From contig CANMWA010000008.1 in the NCBI GenBank assembly GCA_947501475.1, forward strand, positions 1 through 64,000: 64,000 nucleotides of DNA. Reading direction: 5' to 3'. Below, piece by piece: positions 1 to 6,711 of the stretch. The notes below the pieces were generated by a model. It was not told the DNA's origin, searched no databases, and worked only from the letters and a program-made list of their open reading frames with translations. Both the position numbers and the translations under genes were made by a program. Source of the stretch: an uncultured Aquimarina sp. GTDB lineage: Bacteria > Bacteroidota > Bacteroidia > Flavobacteriales > Flavobacteriaceae. Within the stretch, counting starts at the first letter, position 1. Each line of letters starts with the position of its first letter.

Positions 1-1407
1 ACCGATACGGGTAACAACACCTATGGTTTTAAAGACGGCACCAATACTGATAATGATTACCAGTATGATGCCAATGGGAACTTAACGATCGATCGTAATA
101 AGGGAGTAACCAGTGTGTTATACAATCATTTTGATTTACCTACGGATATTGTAGTAAGTAATACCGAACATAACGGAAATCTTAAATATGTTTATGATGC
201 TAATGGTATTAAACTTAGAAAAATAAAAACCGAAGGTAGTTCTGTTACGACAACAGATTATTCTGGTAGTTATATGTATGAAAATGGAAACCTTAAGTTT
301 ATCAGTCAACCTGAAGGATATATTGAACCTGATGGAAACAACTACCAATATGTGTATCATCTAAAAGATATCTGGGGTAATACTAGAATCACATATGCAG
401 ATACGGATAAAGATGGTTCTATAGTAACTTCTGAAATTAGAAGAGAGCAAAACTTTTATCCTTTTGGGTTGGAGCATAAAGGGTATAATACTGCTTTAAG
501 AGGAGTTAAGAACAATCTAAAAACCTATCAAGGTCAGGAATTTACCGAGGACTTAGGTTTAAATACCCATGAATGGAAATATCGTATAAGTGATCGTAGT
601 ATTGGTAGGTTCTGGCAAATTGACCCTCTTGCAGAAGATTATATGTATAACTCAACCTATGCCTTCCAAGAGAATAAAATGGGAATGGGAATTGAGTTGG
701 AAGGAGCTGAATTACTTCCCTTTAATGCTACTGATATGTTTAACTTTAATGGAGGGAGCAAACCTGTACTCACCTTTGGGCTTCATAACATAGAACTTCC
801 AATGGCAGAAAGAAGGGCTTATGGGGATAATGCAGCTACCAACGCAGTAGTTTTTGTTGGAAATACTGTAGGTTCTATTTATAATGGTGTTGCAGGCACT
901 TGGAATGCAGGGATGCAAGGTCAGAATATGGGAGAGATCACTGACGCAGGTATGTCTGAGATGGGTAAAACGATGAACCGAATAGAAAACGGTGAGGGAA
1001 CTATTCAAGATGCTGAAAATATTACTGCTGGTGTTGCATTAAGTGTTGTTAAAGGTAAAGGAGGCAAAGGAGCAGGAAAAATAAAACAAGCAGGTGTAAC
1101 GGGTCATACAAAGCACGGTCTCAATCAATCAATTAATAGAAATGGAGGTCGTGGAGTTAGTGCAAAAGCCAAAGCAGACGCAATAGTAAATCCTAAATCA
1201 GTTACATCACAAAGTGGAGGAAGAACTAAATATAAAGGTAAAAAAGCTACTGTTGTTACAAACTCAGATGGAAAAATTATAACTACTTTTGGTTCATCTC
1301 GTTCTAAAACTAGTGTGCCGCAAGGTAGACCACAGGGAGGAGGAAAAGCTCAAAGAAGGAATATAAAGGAAACAGGAGCTAGTTATAATCCAAATCAAAT
1401 CAAATAA
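1..1407 (+). CDS. RHS-repeat protein, C-terminal part with toxin tail (5' end outside window)
   Basis: The reading frame is open from base 1, so this is the 3' end of a larger gene. It shows YD-type repeats and then the RHS core signature (DIWGNTRITYAD, YPFGLEHKGYN, the GRFWQIDPLAEDY motif near base 604, and YAFQENKMG). Beyond about base 690 the sequence is variable: a glycine/alanine-rich hydrophobic linker, then from about 1090 a basic domain with HTKHGLNQ, a GVSAKAKADAI segment, a KYKGKKATVV strand and DGKIITTF. That H...R...VV.N.DGK..T arrangement is reminiscent of small BECR-fold RNase toxins (colicin D/DUF4258-like). The fold is inference; the polymorphic-toxin architecture is clear. 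A putative immunity gene follows 5 bp after the stop. Delivery route unknown. Confidence 0.85.
   Translation, partial: TDTGNNTYGFKDGTNTDNDYQYDANGNLTIDRNKGVTSVLYNHFDLPTDIVVSNTEHNGNLKYVYDANGIKLRKIKTEGSSVTTTDYSGSYMYENGNLKFISQPEGYIEPDGNNYQYVYHLKDIWGNTRITYADTDKDGSIVTSEIRREQNFYPFGLEHKGYNTALRGVKNNLKTYQGQEFTEDLGLNTHEWKYRISDRSIGRFWQIDPLAEDYMYNSTYAFQENKMGMGIELEGAELLPFNATDMFNFNGGSKPVLTFGLHNIELPMAERRAYGDNAATNAVVFVGNTVGSIYNGVAGTWNAGMQGQNMGEITDAGMSEMGKTMNRIENGEGTIQDAENITAGVALSVVKGKGGKGAGKIKQAGVTGHTKHGLNQSINRNGGRGVSAKAKADAIVNPKSVTSQSGGRTKYKGKKATVVTNSDGKIITTFGSSRSKTSVPQGRPQGGGKAQRRNIKETGASYNPNQIK
511..557 (+). repeat. 47-bp exact direct repeat in RHS core, copy 1
   Basis: This stretch, encoding the NLKTYQGQEFTEDLG part of the RHS core, is base-for-base identical to 2306..2352 in the second RHS fragment, while the sequence on either side has diverged. 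Such an island of identity just upstream of the variable tails is where homologous recombination could exchange tails. Confidence 0.9.
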
Positions 1408-1412
1408 GAATT

Positions 1413-1670
1413 ATGAAGTTTAAATTGCAAAAGAAAGATTTTGAATTTATTATCAAGATTATAGAGTCTTTACCAGAGGACTTAAACTATATCAAAGATG
1501 ATCAGTTTAATATAACTTTTGAAGCTGATAATAAAACAACTGAGATTCTTCTAGATAGATTATCAGATGTTTTAGCAGACAAAGGTTTTGATAATAATGA
1601 CAATTTAACTAGTACAGGTGTTAGAATTGAAAGAATAATCGATTCAATATCAGAAGTATTCTACGATTAA
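1413..1670 (+). CDS. Putative immunity protein for the RHS toxin tail
   Basis: An 85-residue acidic protein with no signal peptide or membrane segment, starting 5 bp after the RHS stop codon and ending before a strong terminator. Residues 45-85 look helical (LLDRLSDVLADKGF ... RIERIIDSI). Position, size and charge fit the cognate immunity protein of the basic toxin tail just upstream. I do not recognise the family; the role is inferred from context. Confidence 0.6.
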   Translation: MKFKLQKKDFEFIIKIIESLPEDLNYIKDDQFNITFEADNKTTEILLDRLSDVLADKGFDNNDNLTSTGVRIERIIDSISEVFYD

Positions 1671-1696
1671 TATTACAAATTAGAGGTGTTAATAAG

Positions 1697-1720
1697 ACCA
1701 TCCTTCGGGATGGTTTTTTT
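1697..1720 (+). terminator. Rho-independent terminator after RHS toxin-immunity pair
   Basis: A 7-bp perfect stem (ACCATCC/GGATGGT) closed by a TTCG tetraloop and followed by seven T. It ends the transcript of the toxin and immunity genes. Its T-run abuts the stop of the XRE remnant on the opposite strand. Confidence 0.9.
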
Positions 1721-1862
1721 ATGAGTAAGCTTTTTGTGTTTTATAGTCACGCAGGCACATATCAATAAAGTCATAGATATACTTTTTACGATCATCTGAT
1801 AGGTTAGAAATATCTTCGATGCGCTGTAAAACTTCTTTATGCTTTACTAATACAGAGGTATC
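1719..1862 (-). pseudogene. C-terminal remnant of an XRE-family transcriptional regulator
   Basis: Read on the minus strand, this stretch encodes about 47 residues (DTSVLVKHKEVLQRIEDISN, then LSDDRKKYIYDFIDMCLRDY, then KTQKAYS and a stop) with no start codon. The ending LSDDR..IYDFID..LRD.KT.KAYS is typical of Bacteroidota XRE helix-turn-helix regulators. The N-terminal DNA-binding part is missing: homology stops at the GC-rich junction 1861..1874, beyond which the second RHS fragment begins. This is a decayed gene end, probably cut when the RHS cassette arrived. Confidence 0.65.
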
Positions 1863-1864
1863 CC

Positions 1865-1894
1865 CCGCTCCCGCATTCTATGGATAAAAACAAA
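1865..1894 (+). repeat. 30-bp junction repeat at RHS fragment start, copy 1
   Basis: This 30-bp stretch recurs at 8537..8566 with one mismatch. It joins the GC-rich core (TCCCCCGCTCCCGC at 1861..1874, the inverse of GCGGGAGCGGGG) to ATGGATAAAAACAAA, the first codons of the RHS fragment. It marks a cassette boundary. Confidence 0.8.
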
Positions 1895-3091
1895 GGTATT
1901 ACCAGTGTAAGTTATAACCGTTTTAACCTCCCTAAAAAAGTTGAAGTAACCAATACAACGCATAATGGAGTTATACAATATATCTATGATGCCAATGGTA
2001 CCAAACTAAAAAAGACAGCAAATGATAATGGTAATGAAACTATTGTTGAATATAATGGTAACTTTGTATACGAAAATGGTTCATTGAAATCGATTACACA
2101 GCCCGAGGGCTATATAGAGTCTAATGGTTCTGGAGGCTATCAATATGTATATAAATACCGTGATATCTGGGGTAATACTCGTATCACCTATGCCGATGAC
2201 AATAATGATCAAAAGGTTGTTAAAACCGAAATACGTAGAGAGCAAAACTACTATCCTTTTGGTATGCAACACAAAGGGTATAATAGCATGTCGTACGGAG
2301 TTAAAAACAATCTAAAAACCTATCAAGGTCAGGAATTTACCGAGGACTTAGGATTAAACACCCACGAGTGGAGATATAGAGTAAGTGATCCAGCAACGGG
2401 TAGGTTTTGGCAGATTGATCCTTTGGCTGAGAAATATGTGTATAACTCTACATATGCTTTTCAAGAAAATAAACTTGGTTCGGGCGTTGAGCTTGAAGGA
2501 CTTGAGAACTCAAGTTTTGAATCACGTCAAAGATATAGGGATAAACAACACATAAAGGGTAATATTACTACGGATGAGTTTATTCAACAAGGAAGTGCTG
2601 AAGGCAAGGGAGCATTAGCAGGGATTTCATTAATTACTCCTGGCCCTGAAGATGTTGTAATAGGTGCTTTTGTTGCTACTAAATTTGGAGGAGCTATTAT
2701 AAGAGGATTATCTAAGTTTGCAGATGAAGCTGCGAGAGCCGTTAAAAAGATTTTTAAAACTAGTGATGAAGGAGCTGATGCTGTTAAAGCTGGTTCTAGA
2801 ACAGAACCCAAGGATTTACAAGAACAATTAACATTAGATGAGGCTAAGTCAGGGCAAGGAGAAAAGATAATGCAAGGAAAATTAAAAGATGGGAAGTATG
2901 ATCCTGAAACTGGCACTGTAGATAAAATGGGGCATAACCATGATCATGGGGATGGTACATCAACAGAAGTACATTATGATAGAAACCGTAAGACAGGTGA
3001 AGGGTCTGGTTATAAAATTAAAGATGACACAAATAAGAATAGTCGAGGAAATAAAAATGGAAATTCCTGGACTACAATAAAGGATAAGTAA
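1880..3091 (+). CDS. Headless RHS core fragment with alternative toxin tail
   Basis: 403 residues. Residues 1-195 repeat the end of the RHS core of the first gene (NRFNLPKKVEVTNTTHNG, GRFWQIDPLAEKYVYN) and begin exactly at a repeat junction, so all upstream RHS repeats are missing. The tail is unrelated to the first one: a hydrophobic pre-toxin stretch (residues ~235-275), then EQLTLDEAKSGQG, and a charged end with the histidine cluster GHNHDHGDG, HYDRNRKTGEGSGYK and KDD. I have seen this kind of histidine-rich RHS tail ending but cannot name the toxin fold. It overlaps the next gene by 1 bp. Likely an orphan tail cassette that is expressed only after recombination into a full RHS gene; the ATG at 1880 may not be used. 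Confidence 0.8.
   Translation: MDKNKGITSVSYNRFNLPKKVEVTNTTHNGVIQYIYDANGTKLKKTANDNGNETIVEYNGNFVYENGSLKSITQPEGYIESNGSGGYQYVYKYRDIWGNTRITYADDNNDQKVVKTEIRREQNYYPFGMQHKGYNSMSYGVKNNLKTYQGQEFTEDLGLNTHEWRYRVSDPATGRFWQIDPLAEKYVYNSTYAFQENKLGSGVELEGLENSSFESRQRYRDKQHIKGNITTDEFIQQGSAEGKGALAGISLITPGPEDVVIGAFVATKFGGAIIRGLSKFADEAARAVKKIFKTSDEGADAVKAGSRTEPKDLQEQLTLDEAKSGQGEKIMQGKLKDGKYDPETGTVDKMGHNHDHGDGTSTEVHYDRNRKTGEGSGYKIKDDTNKNSRGNKNGNSWTTIKDK
2306..2352 (+). repeat. 47-bp exact direct repeat in RHS core, copy 2
   Basis: Identical over 47 bp to 511..557. Recombination between the two copies would delete the first tail and its immunity gene and place the second tail on the full-length RHS protein. Confidence 0.9.
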
Positions 3092-3669
3092 TGAAGGTTA
3101 AGTATAAAGTTCAAGATATTAGAAGGCATAAAGAAAATGGTCTTTTAATTAATGAAGAAAGGTATTATAATAGATGGCCTATTTTGCCTGAACAATTTCC
3201 TTTGACTTATGATAAATCTTATAATGTTTATGGTATTGACTATTCTAAAGAAGGATTTGTGAATTTTTTAGTTGAAGATGATACAGGTGTTATTTATCCT
3301 AAATTTTATCCATCTGATTTTTTTGAAATAGAAGACAATAGATTGTCTAAATTTTGGGTTTTAGATGGAGATTTGATTTTTCCTTTATCAAAAATTGAAT
3401 ACCCTGTTTTGATATCGTTTAAAGAAATGATAGAAAATGAGTATTTTTTTGATGAGATATTGGACTGTAAAAATAATACTTGCCAAATATTTAAACAGTA
3501 CAAAGAATTAATGGATTTAGAATTTGCTAACAATTCTTATCCAAAGTCCAAATCAATTGGAGATAATTGGTTTTTATGCTATAAATGTGATTCGGCTATT
3601 GAAGATTGTAGTAACTTAGAAATTATCAGATGCTCAAATTGTCAGGCTTTACAAAATAAAAATGAATAA
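3091..3669 (+). CDS. Putative immunity protein with C-terminal zinc ribbon
   Basis: 192 residues; the ATG overlaps the RHS stop codon by one base, so translation is likely coupled. There is no signal peptide. The body is rich in aromatic and acidic residues, and the last 30 residues hold two CxxC pairs (CYKC and CSNC), probably a zinc ribbon. Placement directly after a toxin tail argues for immunity function. I do not recognise the family. Confidence 0.55.
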   Translation: MKVKYKVQDIRRHKENGLLINEERYYNRWPILPEQFPLTYDKSYNVYGIDYSKEGFVNFLVEDDTGVIYPKFYPSDFFEIEDNRLSKFWVLDGDLIFPLSKIEYPVLISFKEMIENEYFFDEILDCKNNTCQIFKQYKELMDLEFANNSYPKSKSIGDNWFLCYKCDSAIEDCSNLEIIRCSNCQALQNKNE

Positions 3670-4060
3670 TATATTAGGATTAGTTTTTCTATTTGCAAGC
3701 CTTACTTCTTGCTCTCAAAAGTTAGATTGTACAGGGATTAAAGAAGGTAATTTTGTTATGCCAAATGATACAGAGGGTACAACACCTTACAAAATTACCA
3801 GAAATGGTGACGTGCAAAAAGAGATTAATGAAGGAATAGTAACATCATATTCAAAAATAGAATGGTTAAATGATTGTAGTTATATCCTGCTTTATGATGA
3901 AAACAAAATTTCTTTAACTGATTTTCAGAAGAAAGTTAATAGTGTTGGAGGTATTGTTGTTGAAGTTACAAAAGTAAAGGATAATTGTTTTTACTACACC
4001 TCTAATATAAAAGGAGACCCGCCTAGTGAGAGCATTAATGGAGTAATGTGTAAAGAATAA
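3662..4060 (+). CDS. Small lipoprotein, possible second immunity protein
   Basis: 132 residues, overlapping the previous gene by 8 bp. The N-terminus is a lipoprotein signal (hydrophobic stretch, then SLTSC with the cysteine near residue 17). The mature part has four further cysteines and no known domain to my eye. Lying in the same transcript as the second toxin tail, it may protect from outside the cytoplasm or be an unrelated passenger. Confidence 0.55.
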   Translation: MNNILGLVFLFASLTSCSQKLDCTGIKEGNFVMPNDTEGTTPYKITRNGDVQKEINEGIVTSYSKIEWLNDCSYILLYDENKISLTDFQKKVNSVGGIVVEVTKVKDNCFYYTSNIKGDPPSESINGVMCKE

Positions 4061-4076
4061 TGAAAATAAAGAACCT

Positions 4077-4261
4077 TGAGTAAGTTATAAGTGATTGGGT
4101 ATAATTAAAAGTATAAAAGCTATACTAGCAATAGTATAGCTTTTTGTATTTTGGTAAGATTAGTAGAGACTATAAGGGTTTATGTTATGTTAAAGAAAGA
4201 ATGTTTGTTAGAATATACAAAGCAGGGTCGCCACTAGTCGCAGACTAGCGGGAGCGGGGAA
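4077..4261 (+). repeat. 185-bp repeat (partial MITE-like element), copy 1
   Basis: Identical to 5168..5352 except for one base (G4240 versus A5331). It contains a perfect terminator-like hairpin (4115..4145) and ends in the palindromic arm 4227..4261 with the core GCGGGAGCGGGGA. The left inverted arm present in the second copy is missing. Together with 5168..5352 it brackets the gene at 4362. Confidence 0.95.
4115..4145 (+). terminator. Hairpin terminator inside repeat copy 1
   Basis: Stem AAAAGCTATACTA paired with TAGTATAGCTTTT, GCAA tetraloop, T-run. It probably ends the RHS-immunity-lipoprotein transcript. It is part of the repeat and occurs again at 5206..5236. Confidence 0.85.
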
Positions 4262-4361
4262 TTCTTTTCGACGAAAAGCAATAAGAAACAATGGTAAGTT
4301 TTAGAAAAGAATAACACTTTATTCACCTATTAAATATTACTTTTGATTTAAATATATTCAT

Positions 4362-5054
4362 ATGGCAAATTATCTAAAATATTCTGATATAGAGCTTAAA
4401 GCAATTTTATGCAAGTACGACTCATTAACTTTTTTGGCGAAAATCGAATTGAAAAAGGAATTATTGAACCGTAATCTTAGTTTAGATACTGCTGATTTTA
4501 AAGAACTAGATCTTCTGATAGCAAAAGAAATGAAAAATGTTAAGCAGCTTAAGTTTATGAGCGATATTGGTTTTGACGTCAATTGGTTTAACGATAACCA
4601 ATCTTTTGAAATAACTAGATCATCAAAAGCTACAATTATAGATACATTAGCTATTTTTTTTGGGCTTATTTTTTCAGTAATAGCTACTTTTGGTTTATCA
4701 TTTGTAATAGGCTATTTATTTTTTGATGTTCCTTTTACTACTATGGGTATAATCTTTAATAGTTTTCTTTTGCTTTTGGGGTTTTATGGATTTAGGATAT
4801 TATCTAATGGATTTAATCGTCTTATTAAATATAAAGATTTTAAATTTATAGTTAATCAAAAAAGAATTATCTTAAGGAAACGTTTTGATTTTAAAATACA
4901 AGAAATAGAAGATGAAATATCTTCACTAAATTTAAAAATAGATGATCAAATAATATCACTTATGAGTGGAGACGTAGAAATAATTAATGCGAGTTCACCT
5001 AGCTTTGGAGCAAAATTAACACTTAAAGAAATAGCCAGTTATTCTATTTTTTGA
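4362..5054 (+). CDS. Membrane protein of unknown function between direct repeats
   Basis: 230 residues. A charged N-terminal helical region (1-75) is followed by two hydrophobic segments (about 93-120 and 125-150) and a C-terminal cytosolic-looking domain. No family recognised. The gene stands alone between two 185-bp direct repeats, like a cassette. It could be an orphan immunity protein against a membrane-active toxin, but that is only contextual. Confidence 0.6.
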   Translation: MANYLKYSDIELKAILCKYDSLTFLAKIELKKELLNRNLSLDTADFKELDLLIAKEMKNVKQLKFMSDIGFDVNWFNDNQSFEITRSSKATIIDTLAIFFGLIFSVIATFGLSFVIGYLFFDVPFTTMGIIFNSFLLLLGFYGFRILSNGFNRLIKYKDFKFIVNQKRIILRKRFDFKIQEIEDEISSLNLKIDDQIISLMSGDVEIINASSPSFGAKLTLKEIASYSIF

Positions 5055-5167
5055 TTTATAGTAATGCTAAATATTTTATAATTTCTACAGCTTGTATCGT
5101 CCTAAAAAAAGTTTACATATTTATACTTAATCCCCCACTACTCCTAGTCTGCGACTAGTGGCGATTA

Positions 5168-5352
5168 TGAGTAAGTTATAAGTGATTGGGTATAATTAAA
5201 AGTATAAAAGCTATACTAGCAATAGTATAGCTTTTTGTATTTTGGTAAGATTAGTAGAGACTATAAGGGTTTATGTTATGTTAAAGAAAGAATGTTTGTT
5301 AGAATATACAAAGCAGGGTCGCCACTAGTCACAGACTAGCGGGAGCGGGGAA
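5168..5352 (+). repeat. 185-bp repeat, copy 2
   Basis: Second copy of 4077..4261, with one mismatch. The identity suggests recent duplication or gene conversion. Recombination between the two copies would excise the gene at 4362 as a circle of about 1.09 kb. Confidence 0.95.
5206..5236 (+). terminator. Hairpin terminator inside repeat copy 2
   Basis: Same perfect stem with GCAA loop and T-run as 4115..4145, placed downstream of the gene ending at 5054. Confidence 0.8.
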
Positions 5353-5432
5353 CATAAGTAAATATTGGGTTAAGTAATAGAAATGCCTTGAATGTATTTA
5401 ACAAAAAATAGTATTAATTTTAAAGAGTTAAA

Positions 5433-5945
5433 ATGAAACAGCAAGTAAAAGAACTAATAAACTCTTTGTATTTAGGAAAGATTAACAAAAATGAATTTTT
5501 GCAAATCTATTTTGAGGGTAAATCACCAGATAGTAAAAGGTTATCTGAACTGTTAAAAAAAGGAATAGTAAATGAAGATAGAGACATAATAGAGGAAGCA
5601 ATAGTTCTATTGTATACTAATTCCTTTCCTAATTCTTTATTTACTAATCACCTTTCTGAACTATTACTTGCACAGTGGCATACAAAACATGAAGATATAG
5701 TTTCTTTATTAAAAGATATAGCTAACCTTAATACTATTGAGAGTTTGTACGAAGTCACAAAATTGAAGTTAGAGTACTTGGATTATGATGATACATTTCA
5801 GCTTGCAAGAAAAAGTATAAAAGCGCTTTCTCAAATTAATGATAAAAATGCAATAAGTAAACTAAAATTGATTTTGAATGATGAAAATGAAGTTATATCT
5901 AATTATGCAAAAAAAGAATTACTTAAAAAAGGAGTGCAATATTAA
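5433..5945 (+). CDS. Helical-repeat (HEAT-like) protein, orphan immunity candidate
   Basis: 170 residues, all helical in appearance with repeating leucine-rich helices (LSELLKKGIVN, IVSLLKDIANL, ISKLKLILNDENEVI), resembling short HEAT-repeat proteins found next to RHS and other polymorphic toxins. It begins 80 bp after the MITE-like element. No toxin gene lies beside it. Confidence 0.55.
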   Translation: MKQQVKELINSLYLGKINKNEFLQIYFEGKSPDSKRLSELLKKGIVNEDRDIIEEAIVLLYTNSFPNSLFTNHLSELLLAQWHTKHEDIVSLLKDIANLNTIESLYEVTKLKLEYLDYDDTFQLARKSIKALSQINDKNAISKLKLILNDENEVISNYAKKELLKKGVQY

Positions 5946-5967
5946 ATGTTTTAAAAAATAGTATTCC

Positions 5968-6306
5968 ATGATAAAAAAAATAATTTTTAAAACTGGATAT
6001 CTCAATGGAGATGATGAGCTTACTACTATAAAAGGGCATCGAAGTGACATTCTAGTTGAAGACCATGAAGGAATGTTTTATGAATTAAATGTAATTGACC
6101 TTGATCGATTAAAAGTAGATTTTTTAGGTAATAAAAAAAATGGAAAGAATTATTTCACTGATACGGGATTAATAATTCTTGATGTAATTACTAAAGATGC
6201 AATTCTGAAAGCTGTACGCTCATTAATAAAAGAAAATTTTTTTTCAACTCAAAAACCAATAAAAAAAACTATTTCCAAGGATTGGTTTGTTCTTTCATTA
6301 GACTAA
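5968..6306 (+). CDS. Small protein, paralogue of the gene at 9548
   Basis: 112 residues, no signal or membrane segment. It aligns over its length with the protein at 9548..9883: shared GxRxDIxV, the LN..D..RLK.DF block, IIL..V.K..I and LIK...F. The same family therefore occurs twice, the second time directly behind an RHS toxin-tail remnant. I infer an immunity family; no name known to me. Confidence 0.6.
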   Translation: MIKKIIFKTGYLNGDDELTTIKGHRSDILVEDHEGMFYELNVIDLDRLKVDFLGNKKNGKNYFTDTGLIILDVITKDAILKAVRSLIKENFFSTQKPIKKTISKDWFVLSLD

Positions 6307-6325
6307 AAATATACCATGAGGAATT

Positions 6326-6589
6326 ATGATAAATGAACAAGAATTAGTGGAAATTGAAAAAAGATGTAAACATTCTACACAAGGACCTTGGAAAGCATAT
6401 ATAGAAGGACGTGATCATACAAGTGGTAGTCATGTTATTATAACTGGAGTCAAAAGTGGGGATTATGGAGAAGCATTTGAAATAGACGGAGCTAGAGCAG
6501 ATGACTATGATTTTATCGCAAATGCTAAACAAGATATCCCTAGACTTATTGAAGAAATTAGAAGATTGAAAAAACCACATAATCAATAG
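6326..6589 (+). CDS. Small Ead/Ea22-like conserved protein
   Basis: 87 residues with the pattern STQGPWKAYIEGRDH, SGSHVIITG, DYDFIANAKQDIPRLIEEIRRL. This is a widespread small family seen in phages (Ead/Ea22-like) and among immunity genes; its function is unknown. It lies 19 bp after the previous gene and probably shares its transcript. Confidence 0.55.
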   Translation: MINEQELVEIEKRCKHSTQGPWKAYIEGRDHTSGSHVIITGVKSGDYGEAFEIDGARADDYDFIANAKQDIPRLIEEIRRLKKPHNQ

Positions 6590-6612
6590 AAAAAAGATCT
6601 TAATGTCATCAT

Positions 6613-6702
6613 TTAATATGTTGCGTTAACAACTTGATAAATGGCAATAGTTTGTTTATCAAATACGGCTCTTATAATTCTATCATTGTTTAAAATTTTC
6701 AT
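6613..6702 (-). pseudogene. N-terminal fragment of a DUF4291 protein
   Basis: On the minus strand an ATG at 6702 opens a 29-codon frame, MKILNNDRIIRAVFDKQTIA then IYQVVNATY and a stop. The pattern RxIRAxxDxxTIxxYQ matches the start of DUF4291 proteins, an intact member of which lies at 10620. The rest is absent. It sits 9 bp after the stop of the TPR-AraC gene. Short, so moderate confidence. Confidence 0.45.
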
Positions 6703-6711
6703 ACTATAACA

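Larger units (their letters stand above)
5131..5352. mobile_element. MITE-like element with 35-bp terminal inverted repeats
   Basis: The left arm 5131..5165 (TCCCCC...CTAGTCTGCGACTAGTGGCG) is the inverse of the right arm 5318..5352 at 28 of 35 positions by hand alignment, and the inner 21 bases match the arm of copy 1 exactly. About 150 bp lie between, including a perfect hairpin (5206..5236), with no coding capacity. The size, inverted arms and multiple copies fit a non-autonomous miniature element or REP-like cassette. I see no convincing target-site duplication and no transposase in the window. Confidence 0.7.

Noticed and set aside
2584..2916. Minus-strand frame of 110 codons inside the second RHS fragment
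   Set aside because: It is the antisense of an intact RHS frame and shows no domain or start context.
4077..5352. CRISPR array
   Set aside because: The repeats are two long copies and inverted arms, without regularly spaced short repeats or cas genes.
6326..6589. Prophage remnant from the Ead/Ea22-like gene
   Set aside because: No other phage gene is present; the family also occurs among immunity genes.
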